Shown piece by piece: positions 7,694 through 16,565 of a stretch of DNA of 64,000 nt (positions are counted from its first letter, which is position 1; every line of letters begins with the position of its first letter). The position numbers were made by a program, and so were the translations under genes. Source of the DNA: JABDIP01 sp965250245 (lineage in GTDB: Bacteria > Pseudomonadota > Alphaproteobacteria > DSM-16000 > Inquilinaceae); the NCBI GenBank assembly GCA_965250245.1, contig OZ252296.1:4960001-5024000 (forward strand), read 5' to 3'. Below the pieces are notes generated by a model that had not been told where the DNA came from, searched no databases, and saw only the letters and a program-made list of their open reading frames with translations.

Positions 7694-8542
7694 TCAAGAA
7701 CTTTTTTCACTTTCCGTGAAATCTTCTTTAGCGAAGGCAGCGATGCGCGGCAGCACTCGGTCGGCGGCCTGGTGATGCGGGACATGGGCGCAGTCGGGCA
7801 CCAGCCAGGTTTCCACCGGTCCGGCGACGCCCTCTGCGATCAATTCGAGCTGTCGCGGCGTGCCGTATTCGTCGCCGTCGCCCTGGATCGCCAGCAGCGG
7901 TGCGGTGATGCCGGCAAGCCGGTCGCGCATGTCGAAGCCGGCGAAGACCGGGTCCAGCCAGGCATCGGCCCAGGCGGCGAAAACCGCGTCGGTTCTGTCG
8001 CCATGGTGGCGCTGCAGGGCGGCTTTCAGGCGGCTGCCGGCGGCATCGTAGGCGGCCTTGGCGTCGCGGATGCCGGCCAGCGTCACGTCCTCGACGATCA
8101 CATGCGCCGCCTCGCTGACCAGCCGGTCGGTCCGGTCCGGGAAGCGGGCCGCGAACAGCAGGGCGATCGACCCGCCATCGCTGTGTCCGATCAGCACGGC
8201 CCGGTCGACGCCGGCGGCGTCGAGCGTCCGCGGCAGGGCCTCCCAGGACTCGTCGTAGAGATAGCGAGGATGGCGCGGAGCACCCAATGGGTCCGAGCGG
8301 CCGTATCCCTGGCGTTCGAACACCAGCGCCGGAGATCCCGTCACGGCGGCCAGTTGCGCCGGGGCGTCGATGCCGCGCGCCGTCCATTGGGTGATGCTGC
8401 CCAGCCCCTCATGCAGGAAGACCAGCGGCACCGCACCAGCGCGCGGCGAGTCAGGCTCCAGCCAGAGCGCATTCAAGCGCACATCGCCGGCCTCCAGCAG
8501 GAAGGCGCGGCGCGTGACGGCGGCTGCATCGGTGGACTCCAT
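7694..8542 (-). CDS. Alpha/beta hydrolase
   Basis: A soluble hydrolase of about 282 residues. The oxyanion region is VFLHEGLGS, the nucleophile elbow is GHSDGG, an Asp lies in GDGDEYG, and the late His is in CAHVPHH, so a complete Ser-Asp-His triad is present. It resembles MhpC-like C-C or ester hydrolases; the substrate is unknown. The ATG at 8542 is chosen over the upstream open frame because residues before it (MRGGSGRIRLLSRG) look non-coding. It is divergent from the acyl-CoA synthetase operon, so a shared control region lies at 8543-8700. Confidence 0.88.
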   Translation of the reverse strand: MESTDAAAVTRRAFLLEAGDVRLNALWLEPDSPRAGAVPLVFLHEGLGSITQWTARGIDAPAQLAAVTGSPALVFERQGYGRSDPLGAPRHPRYLYDESWEALPRTLDAAGVDRAVLIGHSDGGSIALLFAARFPDRTDRLVSEAAHVIVEDVTLAGIRDAKAAYDAAGSRLKAALQRHHGDRTDAVFAAWADAWLDPVFAGFDMRDRLAGITAPLLAIQGDGDEYGTPRQLELIAEGVAGPVETWLVPDCAHVPHHQAADRVLPRIAAFAKEDFTESEKSS

Positions 8543-8703
8543 GCCGCGTGATAGCAGCCGAATCCGGCCGCTGCCACCCCGCACCGGACTGGAATCACCG
8601 GGAAAATCTCCTGCGGCATTGCCACCCGCCGCCGGAACCGGCTACAACCCATCTGCCCGGTATTCCGGGCCAAGAAAAGAGGCAACGCCTCCAGGGAGGA
8701 TCG

Positions 8704-8799
8704 ATGATGGGCGACGGCGCCCAAGGCGGAGCAGTGCCGGCCACGGACCGGCATCCGGCCGCGCGCCAAGCACGGCAATGGCGGAACGGCGGCGCCTGA
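8704..8799 (+). CDS. Possible 31-residue leader peptide before the acyl-CoA synthetase
   Basis: GGGAGG lies just before the ATG at 8704, the best ribosome site in this gap. The frame encodes MMGDGAQGGAVPATDRHPAA and ends with TGA at 8797-8799, overlapping an ATG at 8799 of the synthetase. This could be a translationally coupled leader. It may also be non-coding, with the synthetase starting at 8778 or 8799 from a weak site. Confidence 0.3.
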   Translation: MMGDGAQGGAVPATDRHPAARQARQWRNGGA

Positions 8800-10742
8800 T
8801 GGCGATGCGGCCGATGCAGCTGCCGGACACCGCGGCGCACGACACCCTGCCCAAGCTGCTGGCGTACAACGCGGCCAACTGGCCGGACGACATCGCCCTG
8901 CGCGAAAAAGACTACGGCATCTGGAACACCATCACCTGGGCCGAATACCAGGCACGGACCCGCTCCTTCGCCTGCGCCATGCACGCGCTGGGCCTGGGCG
9001 GAGGCGACGTGGTGGCGCTGATCGGCGACAACCGGCCGGACTGGGTGATGGGCGAGATCGCGGCCCACGCGGTCGGCGCCATGAGCCTGGGCATGTACCG
9101 CGACGCGCTGGATGACGAGGTCGCCTATCTGGTCAACCATGCCGGTGCGAAACTGGTGATGGCCGAGGACGAGGAGCAGGCGGACAAGATCCTGCGCCTG
9201 GGCGACAAGACACCGAGCGTCGCGCACATCGTCTATTCCGACCCGCGCGGCATGCGCAAATACGACGATCCGCGGCTGATCTCGGTCGAGGATTTCGTGG
9301 CCAAGGGCGAGGCGGCCCTGGCCGCCGATGCCTGCCTCTACGACCGCCTGGTCGCCGCCAGCAAGGGCGAGGACGTGGCGGTGCTCTGCACCACCTCGGG
9401 CACCACCGCCAATCCGAAGCTGGCGATGCTGACCGGCGGCGGGCTGATCCGCCACTGCGCCGCCTATCTGGCGGTGGACCCCAAGGGGCCGGACGACGAA
9501 TACGTCTCGGTGCTGCCGCTGCCCTGGATCATGGAGCAGGTCTACGCGCTGGGCTGGGCCCAGTTGACCCGCATGCGGGTCAGCTTCGTGGAAGAACCCG
9601 ACACCGCGATGCACGACATGCGGGAGATCGGGCCGACCTTCCTGGTGCTGGCCCCGCGTGTCTGGGAAGGCATCGCGGCGGATGTGCGCTCGCGCATGAT
9701 GGACGCCTCGCGCCTGAAGAACATGCTGTTCGACTACGGCACCGAACTCGGCTTGAAGGCGCTGGACGTGGGCAAGCGCAACTGGTTCGCCGACCTGACG
9801 GTGCTGCGGCCGCTCAGCGACCGGCTCGGCTTCGGCAGGCTGCGCTCGGCGGCCACCGGCGGCGCCGCCATGGGCCCCGACACCTTCCGCTTCTTCAACG
9901 CCATGGGGGTGCCGCTGCGCCAGCTCTACGGCCAGACCGAGCTGATGGGCGCCTACACCATCCACACCGCCAGCGACGTCGATTACGACACCGTCGGCGT
10001 GCCGCTGAACGATACGGTCGAGGTGACGATCGAGAACCCCGACCCGAATGGCGTCGGCGAGATCATCACCAGCCACCCGAACATGTTCGCCGGCTATTTC
10101 GACAATGAAGAGGCGACGAAGGAAGAGCTGCGCGACGGCCGCATGCACACGGGCGATGCCGGCTATTTCAACGACAACGGCCATCTGGTCGTCATCGACC
10201 GCATCAAGGACCTGGCCACCACCTCCAACGGCGACCGCTTCAGCCCGCAATTCATCGAGAACAAGCTGAAATTCTCGCCCTTCGTCGCCGAGGCGGTGAT
10301 CCTCGGCAACCAGCGGCCCTATCTCTCCGCACTCATCTGCATCCGCTATTCGATCGTGTCGAAATGGGCGGAGAAGGAGCGCATCGCCTTCACCACCTAT
10401 TCCGACCTGTCCAGCCGCGACCAGGTCTACGCCCAGGTCCGCAAGGAGGTCGAGCAGGTCAACGCCTCCATGCCGGCGGCCCAGCGGATCCGCAAATTCG
10501 TCCTGCTCTACAAGGAGCTCGACGCCGATGACGGCGAGCTGACCCGCACCCGCAAGGTCCGCCGCGGCGTCGTCGGCGAGAAATACGCCGACATCATCGA
10601 GGCGCTGTACACCGACACGGAGTCGATCCCGGTCGACACCGAGATCAGCTTCCAGGACGGCAGCAAGCAGCGCATCCGCACCAGCCTGAAGGTGATCGAC
10701 CTGGCGCCGGACGCGGCCGAGACGCGGGCGGCGGCGGAATGA
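8799..10742 (+). CDS. Long-chain acyl-CoA synthetase / AMP-binding ligase
   Basis: Activates a carboxylic acid to its CoA thioester through an acyl-adenylate. About 647 residues, the length of FACS-type ligases. The phosphate-binding loop LCTTSGTTANPKLAML is near residue 195, YGQTE near 377, the adenylate Asp in MHTGDAGYF, and IDRIKDLATTSNGDRFSP marks the hinge region. Starts at 8778, 8799 or 8805 are all possible; 8799 overlaps the stop of an upstream mini-frame. It is the first gene of an operon with a LivFGHM-type transporter only 7 bases downstream, which suggests that the imported substrate is an organic acid that is CoA-activated on entry. Confidence 0.92.
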   Translation: MAMRPMQLPDTAAHDTLPKLLAYNAANWPDDIALREKDYGIWNTITWAEYQARTRSFACAMHALGLGGGDVVALIGDNRPDWVMGEIAAHAVGAMSLGMYRDALDDEVAYLVNHAGAKLVMAEDEEQADKILRLGDKTPSVAHIVYSDPRGMRKYDDPRLISVEDFVAKGEAALAADACLYDRLVAASKGEDVAVLCTTSGTTANPKLAMLTGGGLIRHCAAYLAVDPKGPDDEYVSVLPLPWIMEQVYALGWAQLTRMRVSFVEEPDTAMHDMREIGPTFLVLAPRVWEGIAADVRSRMMDASRLKNMLFDYGTELGLKALDVGKRNWFADLTVLRPLSDRLGFGRLRSAATGGAAMGPDTFRFFNAMGVPLRQLYGQTELMGAYTIHTASDVDYDTVGVPLNDTVEVTIENPDPNGVGEIITSHPNMFAGYFDNEEATKEELRDGRMHTGDAGYFNDNGHLVVIDRIKDLATTSNGDRFSPQFIENKLKFSPFVAEAVILGNQRPYLSALICIRYSIVSKWAEKERIAFTTYSDLSSRDQVYAQVRKEVEQVNASMPAAQRIRKFVLLYKELDADDGELTRTRKVRRGVVGEKYADIIEALYTDTESIPVDTEISFQDGSKQRIRTSLKVIDLAPDAAETRAAAE

Positions 10743-10749
10743 CCCCGCG

Positions 10750-11565
10750 ATGACCGGCCGCCCCGACATCGGCCCGCCGATCCTGCAGGTCGAGGATATC
10801 AGCCTGTCCTTCGGCGGCGTGCGGGCGCTGTCGAACGTCTCCTTCGAGATTCGCGAGCACGAGGTCCTGGCGATCATCGGCCCGAACGGCGCCGGCAAGA
10901 GCTCCATGCTCAACGTGATCAACGGCTTCTACCACCCGCAGGAAGGCCGCATCACCTTCAAGGGCAAGACCCGCTCGCAGATGCGCCCGCATGAGGCCGC
11001 GGCCCAGGGCATCGCCCGCACCTTCCAGAACATCGCCCTGTTCAAGGGGATGTCGACGCTCGACAACATCATGACCGGGCGCCTGCTGAAGATGCGCCAG
11101 CCATTCTGGATGCAGGCGCTCTATTGGGGGCCGGCGAAGCGGGAGGAGATGGAACACCGCGAGTTCTGCGAGCGGATCATCGATTTCCTGGAGATCCAGA
11201 ACATCCGCAAGACGCCGGTCGGCCGGCTGCCCTACGGGCTGCAGAAGCGGGTCGAGCTGGCCCGGGCCCTGGCGGCGGAGCCGGAGCTGCTGCTGCTGGA
11301 CGAGCCGATGGCCGGCATGAATGTCGAGGAGAAGGAGGACATGTGCCGCTTCGTGCTCGACGTGAACGAGCAGTTCGGCACCACCATCGCGCTCATCGAG
11401 CACGACATGGGCGTGGTGATGGACATCTCCGATCGGGTCGTGGTGCTGGATTACGGCCGCAAGCTGGCCGACGGCACCCCGGACGAGGTCCGCGCCGACC
11501 AGGCCGTCATCGACGCCTATCTCGGCGTCAGCCACGACGACGAAGACCGCGAAGCGGCGGAGTAG
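10750..11565 (+). CDS. livG: Branched-chain-type ABC transporter ATPase (LivG-like)
   Basis: 271-residue cytosolic ATPase of the HAAT family. Walker A GPNGAGKSS near residue 43, signature LPYGLQKRVELARAL near 161 (the usual SG replaced by YG, as in LivG), Walker B LLLLDEPMAGM, and the H-loop IEHDMGVVM. It begins 7 bases after the acyl-CoA synthetase stop and is followed 16 bases later by the LivH permease. The family transports branched-chain amino acids, but also amides, urea and aromatic or fatty acids, so the symbol gives the position in the complex, not the substrate. Confidence 0.92.
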   Translation: MTGRPDIGPPILQVEDISLSFGGVRALSNVSFEIREHEVLAIIGPNGAGKSSMLNVINGFYHPQEGRITFKGKTRSQMRPHEAAAQGIARTFQNIALFKGMSTLDNIMTGRLLKMRQPFWMQALYWGPAKREEMEHREFCERIIDFLEIQNIRKTPVGRLPYGLQKRVELARALAAEPELLLLDEPMAGMNVEEKEDMCRFVLDVNEQFGTTIALIEHDMGVVMDISDRVVVLDYGRKLADGTPDEVRADQAVIDAYLGVSHDDEDREAAE

Positions 11566-11581
11566 GAGCGGGACGGACACC

Positions 11582-12595
11582 ATGGCCACACGAACGATCG
11601 CCCTTGCCTGGGTGTTCGGCACGCCGCTGGCGATCGCCGCGCTCGGCCTGCTGCTGCAAGGCGTCGCCCTGATCGACTCCGGCTTCTTCTTCGCCTGGGG
11701 CTACTTCCTGGAGGTGCTGCTGGCCGGGCTGTTGCAGGGGGTCATGTACTCGCTGGTGGCGCTCGGCTTCGTGCTGATCTTCAAGGCGTCGGGCATCTTC
11801 AACTTCGCCCAGGGCTCGATGGTGCTGTTCGCCGCCCTCACCATGGTCGGCCTGATCGAGATGGGGCTCTACTGGGCGATCGCCTTCATCGCCACCGGCG
11901 GGATCATGGTCGTCGTGGCCATGGCGATCGAGCGGGTCGTGCTGCGGCCGCTGGTCAACCAGGAGCAGATCATCCTGTTCATGGCGACCATCGGCATCTT
12001 CTATTTCCTCGACGGGTTCGGCCAGATGATCTGGGGGTCGGACGTCAAGGTGCTCGACATCGGCATCCCCAAGGACCCGCTCTTCATCCTGGGCGGCCTG
12101 TTCGAGGGCGGCATCCTGCTCAACCAGTATGATTTCATCGCCGCGATCACCGGCGGCGTGCTGGTCGCGGCCCTGGCCCTGTTCTTCCAGTACACCCGCA
12201 CCGGCCGAGCGTTGCGCGCCGTCGCCGACGACCACCAGGCGGCCATGTCGGTGGGCATCCCGCTGAAGGTGATCTGGACCATCGTGTGGTCGGTCGCCGG
12301 CATCGTCGGGCTGGTCGCCGGCATCATGTGGGGCGGCAAGGCCGGGGTGCAGTTCTCGCTGGCGCTGATCGCGCTGAAGGCCCTGCCCGTGCTGATCCTG
12401 GGCGGCTTCACCTCGATTCCCGGTGCCATCGTCGGCGGCCTGATCATCGGCGCCAGCGAGCAGCTCGCGGAGATCTTCCTGGGCCATTTCTTCGGCGGCG
12501 CCATCCAGGACTGGTTCGCCTACATGCTGGCCATGGTCGTCCTGCTGTTCCGCCCCCAGGGCCTGTTCGGCGAAAAGATCATCGAGCGGGTGTGA
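11582..12595 (+). CDS. livH: Branched-chain-type ABC transporter permease (LivH-like)
   Basis: 337 residues, about nine membrane spans. The central part shows the LivH pattern: GLLQGVMYSLVALGFVLIFKASGIFNFAQG near residues 45-75 and RTGRALRAVADDHQAAMSVG with the loop that contacts the ATPase. There is an extra hydrophobic segment at the N-terminus. It pairs with LivM at 12930; a 334-base block rich in palindromic repeats now separates the two genes. Confidence 0.92.
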   Translation: MATRTIALAWVFGTPLAIAALGLLLQGVALIDSGFFFAWGYFLEVLLAGLLQGVMYSLVALGFVLIFKASGIFNFAQGSMVLFAALTMVGLIEMGLYWAIAFIATGGIMVVVAMAIERVVLRPLVNQEQIILFMATIGIFYFLDGFGQMIWGSDVKVLDIGIPKDPLFILGGLFEGGILLNQYDFIAAITGGVLVAALALFFQYTRTGRALRAVADDHQAAMSVGIPLKVIWTIVWSVAGIVGLVAGIMWGGKAGVQFSLALIALKALPVLILGGFTSIPGAIVGGLIIGASEQLAEIFLGHFFGGAIQDWFAYMLAMVVLLFRPQGLFGEKIIERV

Positions 12596-12604
12596 CCTGG
12601 ATGT

Positions 12605-12896
12605 TCACCACCAAGACACCAAGGCACCGGGTCGGTCCCGACTCGCGCCACCACTGCTTCGTCATTCCCGCGAAGGCGGGAATCTCGAGCCGCCGGCGCT
12701 CAAGATCCATCGAGGTTCCCGCCTTCGCGGGAACGACGACCTATGAGATTGGTCGTATCGTCCGCTCCCTGTTGTCATTCCCGCGAAGGCGGGAATCCAG
12801 TCAGTCCAGACCCATCCTGGATTCCCGCCTCCGCGGGAATGACGAGAACGTGGGGAAGGCGGAAGGCCCCTCGGTGCCTTGGTGTCTTGGTGGTGA
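12605..12896. repeat. Composite repeat: 24-bp inverted repeat enclosing REP palindromes
   Basis: Bases 12605-12628 are the exact reverse complement of 12873-12896 (24 bp). Inside lie four arms of a shorter palindrome based on ATTCCCGCGAAGGCGGGAAT, at about 12661-12683, 12715-12735, 12775-12797 and 12819-12843. The same short unit recurs at 44028-44117. The block fills the gap between livH and livM, so it is transcribed. No transposase is present. It looks like a mobile non-coding palindrome cluster (REP/BIME type) inserted inside an operon. Confidence 0.85.
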
Positions 12897-12929
12897 CCGA
12901 ATTCGATCCCGGTCGGAGGCGTACTGACG

Positions 12930-14009
12930 ATGTTCTATCGCGAGACCGGGCAGTTCAAGACCAGCTACGGCGCCGACCAGGCGATCTTCCCGATCTTCCA
13001 GGACCGGATCGGCGTCGCTGTCATGCTGGCGATCGCCTTCGGACTCATCCCGCTGATCGCCAACGAATACTGGCTCGGCACCATCCTGATCCCGTTCCTG
13101 GTGTTCTCCCTGGCCGCCATCGGCCTCAACATCCTGACCGGCTATTGCGGGCAGCTTTCGCTGGGCACCGGCGGCTTCATGGCCTGCGGGGCTTTCTTCG
13201 CATACAAGCTCTCGACCAGCTTCCCGGGCATGAACATCGTCGCGGTCTTCCTGCTGTCGGGGCTCGGCACGGCGGTGGTGGGCATCCTGTTCGGCATCCC
13301 GTCGCTGCGGATCAAGGGCTTCTATCTGGCGGTCGCCACCCTGGCGGCGCAGTTCTTCCTGCTCTGGGTGTTCAACAAGTTCCCCTGGTGGGTGAATTAC
13401 AGCCCGTCCGGCGTGATCTCCGCGCCGCCGCGCGAGGTGCTGCCCGGCGTGTTCGTGACCGGCATCGACGCCACGCCGCTCGCCAAATACCTGTTCCTGC
13501 TGGTGTTCGTGGCGGTATTGGCGCTGATCGCCAAGAACCTGGTGCGTGGCCGCATCGGCCGCACCTGGATGGCAATCCGCGACATGGATATCGCCGCGGA
13601 GATCATCGGAATCCGGCCGCTCATGGCCAAGCTCTCGGCCTTCGCCATCAGCTCGTTCTATATCGGCGTGGCCGGGGCGATGTGGGCCTTCATCTACACC
13701 GGGTCCGTCGAGGCCCTCGCCTTCGAGATCAACCGGTCGTTCCAGGTGCTGTTCATGATCATCATCGGCGGGCTGGGCTCGATCCTGGGTTCGTTCCTGG
13801 GTGCGGCCTTCATCGTGCTGCTGCCGATCTTCCTGAGCAACCTGCTGCTGGCGATCGATCCGACCGTGTCGACCGCCGTGGTCTCGCATATCGAGTTCAT
13901 GATCTTCGGCGCGCTGATCGTGTTCTTCCTGATCGTGGAACCGCACGGCCTGGCGCGGCTGTGGCAGATCACCAAGGAGAAGCTGAGGCTGTGGCCGTTC
14001 CCCTATTGA
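12930..14009 (+). CDS. livM: Branched-chain-type ABC transporter permease (LivM-like)
   Basis: 359 residues with about nine spans. It shows the LivM signature: LNILTGYCGQLSLGTGGFMACGAF near residue 70, IPSLRIKGFYLAVATLAAQ, and GRTWMAIRDMDIAAEIIGI, the loop that meets the ATPase. GGAGG lies ten bases before the ATG. An N-terminal extension of about 25 residues (MFYRETGQFKTSYGADQAIF) is common in the subfamily that co-occurs with acyl-CoA synthetase genes. It forms the membrane channel with LivH. Confidence 0.92.
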   Translation: MFYRETGQFKTSYGADQAIFPIFQDRIGVAVMLAIAFGLIPLIANEYWLGTILIPFLVFSLAAIGLNILTGYCGQLSLGTGGFMACGAFFAYKLSTSFPGMNIVAVFLLSGLGTAVVGILFGIPSLRIKGFYLAVATLAAQFFLLWVFNKFPWWVNYSPSGVISAPPREVLPGVFVTGIDATPLAKYLFLLVFVAVLALIAKNLVRGRIGRTWMAIRDMDIAAEIIGIRPLMAKLSAFAISSFYIGVAGAMWAFIYTGSVEALAFEINRSFQVLFMIIIGGLGSILGSFLGAAFIVLLPIFLSNLLLAIDPTVSTAVVSHIEFMIFGALIVFFLIVEPHGLARLWQITKEKLRLWPFPY

Positions 14010-14099
14010 GCCGGTATTGGCGGGCGACAATTCGGAGTGATAGGCTCACCGCCATTCGAAAACCGAACGAAAACAAACCTGAAATGGGAGGTCCCAATC

Positions 14100-15410
14100 A
14101 TGAAGTTTAAGACCCTAGGGCTTGCCGCGGCCGCCGCCGCGGCGTTGGCCATGGCCTCCGCCATCCCGGCGGTCGCGCAGGACACGCAATTCGTGCCCGG
14201 CCTCATGTACCGTTCCGGCCCCTACGGCCCGAACGGCGCTCCGTTCGCCGACGGGTTCCACGACTATTTCAAGATGGTCAACGCCACCGGCGGCATCAAC
14301 GGCGTGATGATCGAGTACGAGGAATGCGACACCGGCTACAACACCGACCGGGGCGTGGAGTGCTATGAGCGGCTGAAGCGCCCGGGTGCCGCGGCGATCA
14401 CGCCGCTGTCGACCGGCATCACCTATGCCCTGATCGAGCGCGCCACCGCCGACGAGATCCCGGTGCTGTCCATGGGCTACGGCCGCACGGCCGGCTCCGA
14501 CGGGACCGTCTTCCCCTACGTCTTCACCCTGCCGGCGACCTATTGGTCGGGCGCCGACATCATCGTCAACTACATCTCGCAGAACGAGGGCGGCTACGAC
14601 GCCCTGGCCGGCAAGGACATCGCGCTGGTCTATCACGACAGCGCCTATGGCAAGGAACCGATCCCGACGCTCGAGGCGCTGGCCGCCGAGCACGGCTTCG
14701 AGCTGCACCTGTTCCCGGTGGCCCATCCGGGCCTGGAGCAGAAGGCGACCTGGCTGCAGATCGGCCGGCAGGTCCGGCCGGACTGGACGCTGATGTGGGG
14801 CTGGGGGGTGATGAACTCCACCGCCATCAAGGAAGCGGCCGCGGTCGGCTATCCGATGGACCGGTTCGTCGGCATCTGGTGGTCCGGCGCGGAACAGGAC
14901 GTGCTGCCGGCCGGCGACCAGGCCGTCGGGTACAAGTCCCTCAACTTCAACGGCACCGGCACCGAATTCCCGGCGCTGCAGGCGATCCTCACCGAGGTCC
15001 ATGATGCCGGCAACGGCACCGGCGAGCGCGATGGGGTCGGCGGCGTGCTCTACAATCGCGGCGTCATGAACGCGGCGATCATCGTCGAGGCGATCCGCGT
15101 CGCCCAGGGCATGCACGGGGAGACGCCGCTGACCGGCGCGCAGATCCGCGACGGCTTCGAGAATCTCGACATCGACGCCGCACGGCTGGAGGAGATGGGC
15201 CTGACCGGCTTCATGGAGGCGATCCAGGTGAGCTGCGCCGACCATGAGGGCACCGGCCGCGCCTATGTCCAGCAATGGGACGGCGAGCAGTGGAACTCGG
15301 TCTCCGAATGGATCGAGCCGAACCGGTCCGGGCTGCTGCGTCCGATGATCGAGGAGGCCGCCGCCGCCTATGCCGCCGAGAAGGGCATCACGCCCCGCTC
15401 CTGCGGTTGA
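14100..15410 (+). CDS. ABC transporter periplasmic substrate-binding protein (LivJ/K-type)
   Basis: 436 residues with a clear signal peptide (LGLAAAAAAALAMASAIPAV, cleaved near AVAQ-DTQF). The mature part is a type I periplasmic binding protein of the Peripla_BP_6 group: FADGFHDYFKMVNATGGING at the start and VYHDSAYGKEPIPTLEALA in the hinge region. GGGAGG eight bases before the ATG fixes the start. At over 400 residues it is larger than LivJ, as in the group paired with AMP-ligases. The ligand is unknown; a carboxylate is likely from the operon context. Confidence 0.92.
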   Translation: MKFKTLGLAAAAAAALAMASAIPAVAQDTQFVPGLMYRSGPYGPNGAPFADGFHDYFKMVNATGGINGVMIEYEECDTGYNTDRGVECYERLKRPGAAAITPLSTGITYALIERATADEIPVLSMGYGRTAGSDGTVFPYVFTLPATYWSGADIIVNYISQNEGGYDALAGKDIALVYHDSAYGKEPIPTLEALAAEHGFELHLFPVAHPGLEQKATWLQIGRQVRPDWTLMWGWGVMNSTAIKEAAAVGYPMDRFVGIWWSGAEQDVLPAGDQAVGYKSLNFNGTGTEFPALQAILTEVHDAGNGTGERDGVGGVLYNRGVMNAAIIVEAIRVAQGMHGETPLTGAQIRDGFENLDIDAARLEEMGLTGFMEAIQVSCADHEGTGRAYVQQWDGEQWNSVSEWIEPNRSGLLRPMIEEAAAAYAAEKGITPRSCG

Positions 15411-15432
15411 TCGGACGGCAAATCCGCCTGAC

Positions 15433-15457
15433 GGGCCCCGCTTCGGCGGGGCCCTTT
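15433..15457 (+). terminator. Rho-independent-type terminator after the binding-protein gene
   Basis: A 9-bp GC stem (15433-15441 with 15446-15454), a TTCG loop and a short T-run. It lies 23 bases after the stop and before the LivF gene, so it may trim read-through and keep binding-protein mRNA in excess. Confidence 0.75.
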
Positions 15458-15505
15458 GGGCGCTTCCGATAGACGGTTCAAACGGAACGGGACCGGAGCC
15501 TTGGC

Positions 15506-16354
15506 ATGGTGAGTGCCGCGATCCGCGATGATGCCGGCGATGCGGCGGCGCAGACGGCGCCGGTCCTCAGCGTCAACAATATCGAGGTCATCTACGACCA
15601 CGTCATCCTGGTGCTGAAGGGCGTCTCGCTCGACGTGCCGCCGAAGGGCGTGGTGGCGCTGTTGGGCGCCAACGGCGCCGGCAAGTCGACGACGCTCAAA
15701 TCGATCTCCAACCTGCTGCGCGCCGAGCGCGGCGAGGTCACCAAGGGCACCATCACCTTCGAGGGCGAGCGGGTCGACCAGCTCACTCCCAACGATCTGG
15801 TCACGCGCGGCGTCATCCAGGTGATGGAGGGCCGTCACTGCTTCGAGCATCTGACGGTCGAGGAGAACCTGCTGACCGGCGCCTATACCCGGACCGAGGG
15901 CCGGCGCGCCGTGGCCGACGATCTGGAGATGGTCTACGGCTATTTCCCGCGGCTGAAGGAACGCCGCACCAGCCAGGCCGGCTACACCTCCGGCGGCGAG
16001 CAGCAGATGACGGCGATCGGCCGGGCGCTGATGTCGCGACCGCGCATGATCCTGCTGGACGAGCCCTCCATGGGGCTGGCGCCGCAGCTTGTGGAGGAGA
16101 TCTTCGAGATCGTCCGCCAGCTCAACGAGCGCGAGGGCGTCACCTTCCTGCTGGCCGAGCAGAACACCAACATTGCGCTGAAATACGCCTCCTACGGCTA
16201 CATCCTGGAGAATGGCCGGGTGGTGCTGGACGGCGATGCCGAGACCCTGCGCTCCAACGAGGACGTGAAGGAATTCTATCTCGGACTCGGCAGCTCGGGC
16301 CGCCGCAGCTATCGTGACGTCAAGTTCTACAAGCGCCGCAAGCGCTGGCTCTGA
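15506..16354 (+). CDS. livF: Branched-chain-type ABC transporter ATPase (LivF-like)
   Basis: 282 residues, second ATPase of the transporter. Walker A GANGAGKST near residue 53, signature TSGGEQQMTAIGRAL, Walker B MILLDEPSMGLAP, and LLAEQNTNIALKYA around the H-loop position, where Gln/Asn replaces His as is usual in LivF. The first 15-20 residues (AAIRDDAGDAAAQTAP) are an extension. The C-terminal tail SSGRRSYRDVKFYKRRKRWL is typical of the subfamily linked to acyl-CoA synthetases. It is separated from the binding protein by a terminator-like hairpin. Confidence 0.92.
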   Translation: MVSAAIRDDAGDAAAQTAPVLSVNNIEVIYDHVILVLKGVSLDVPPKGVVALLGANGAGKSTTLKSISNLLRAERGEVTKGTITFEGERVDQLTPNDLVTRGVIQVMEGRHCFEHLTVEENLLTGAYTRTEGRRAVADDLEMVYGYFPRLKERRTSQAGYTSGGEQQMTAIGRALMSRPRMILLDEPSMGLAPQLVEEIFEIVRQLNEREGVTFLLAEQNTNIALKYASYGYILENGRVVLDGDAETLRSNEDVKEFYLGLGSSGRRSYRDVKFYKRRKRWL

Positions 16355-16390
16355 CGGACCACGGATGAGGGCCGGTGCCGGCCGATCGGT

Positions 16391-16483
16391 CATCCTTCGA
16401 CAGGCTCAGGATGAGGTGCGTTTGTTGGTCCATAGGTTCTAGTTGGCATGAATGCTCATCCTCACCCTGAGCCTGTCGAAGGG
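16391..16483. repeat. Inverted pair of a 22-25 bp intergenic palindrome
   Basis: CCTTCGACAGGCTCAGGATG at 16394 faces its near-complement at 16455-16483 (CCTGAGCCTGTCGAAGG). A common intergenic repeat type in alphaproteobacteria; it may fold into a long hairpin after livF. Confidence 0.8.
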
Positions 16484-16565
16484 CGAGGATGGCCGCCAAG
16501 ACTGTTTCCGGAAACTGATGGGGCGTACTGTCCCGTCTGGCTTCACCACACATGAGAGAGAACCG

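Noticed and set aside
8595..10922. 775-codon minus-strand frame over the acyl-CoA synthetase
   Set aside because: Its protein is His/Val/Gly-rich with no motif, while the plus strand gives full ligase motifs.
12605..12896. Insertion sequence
   Set aside because: Inverted repeats are present but there is no transposase frame between them; it fits a non-coding palindrome cluster better.
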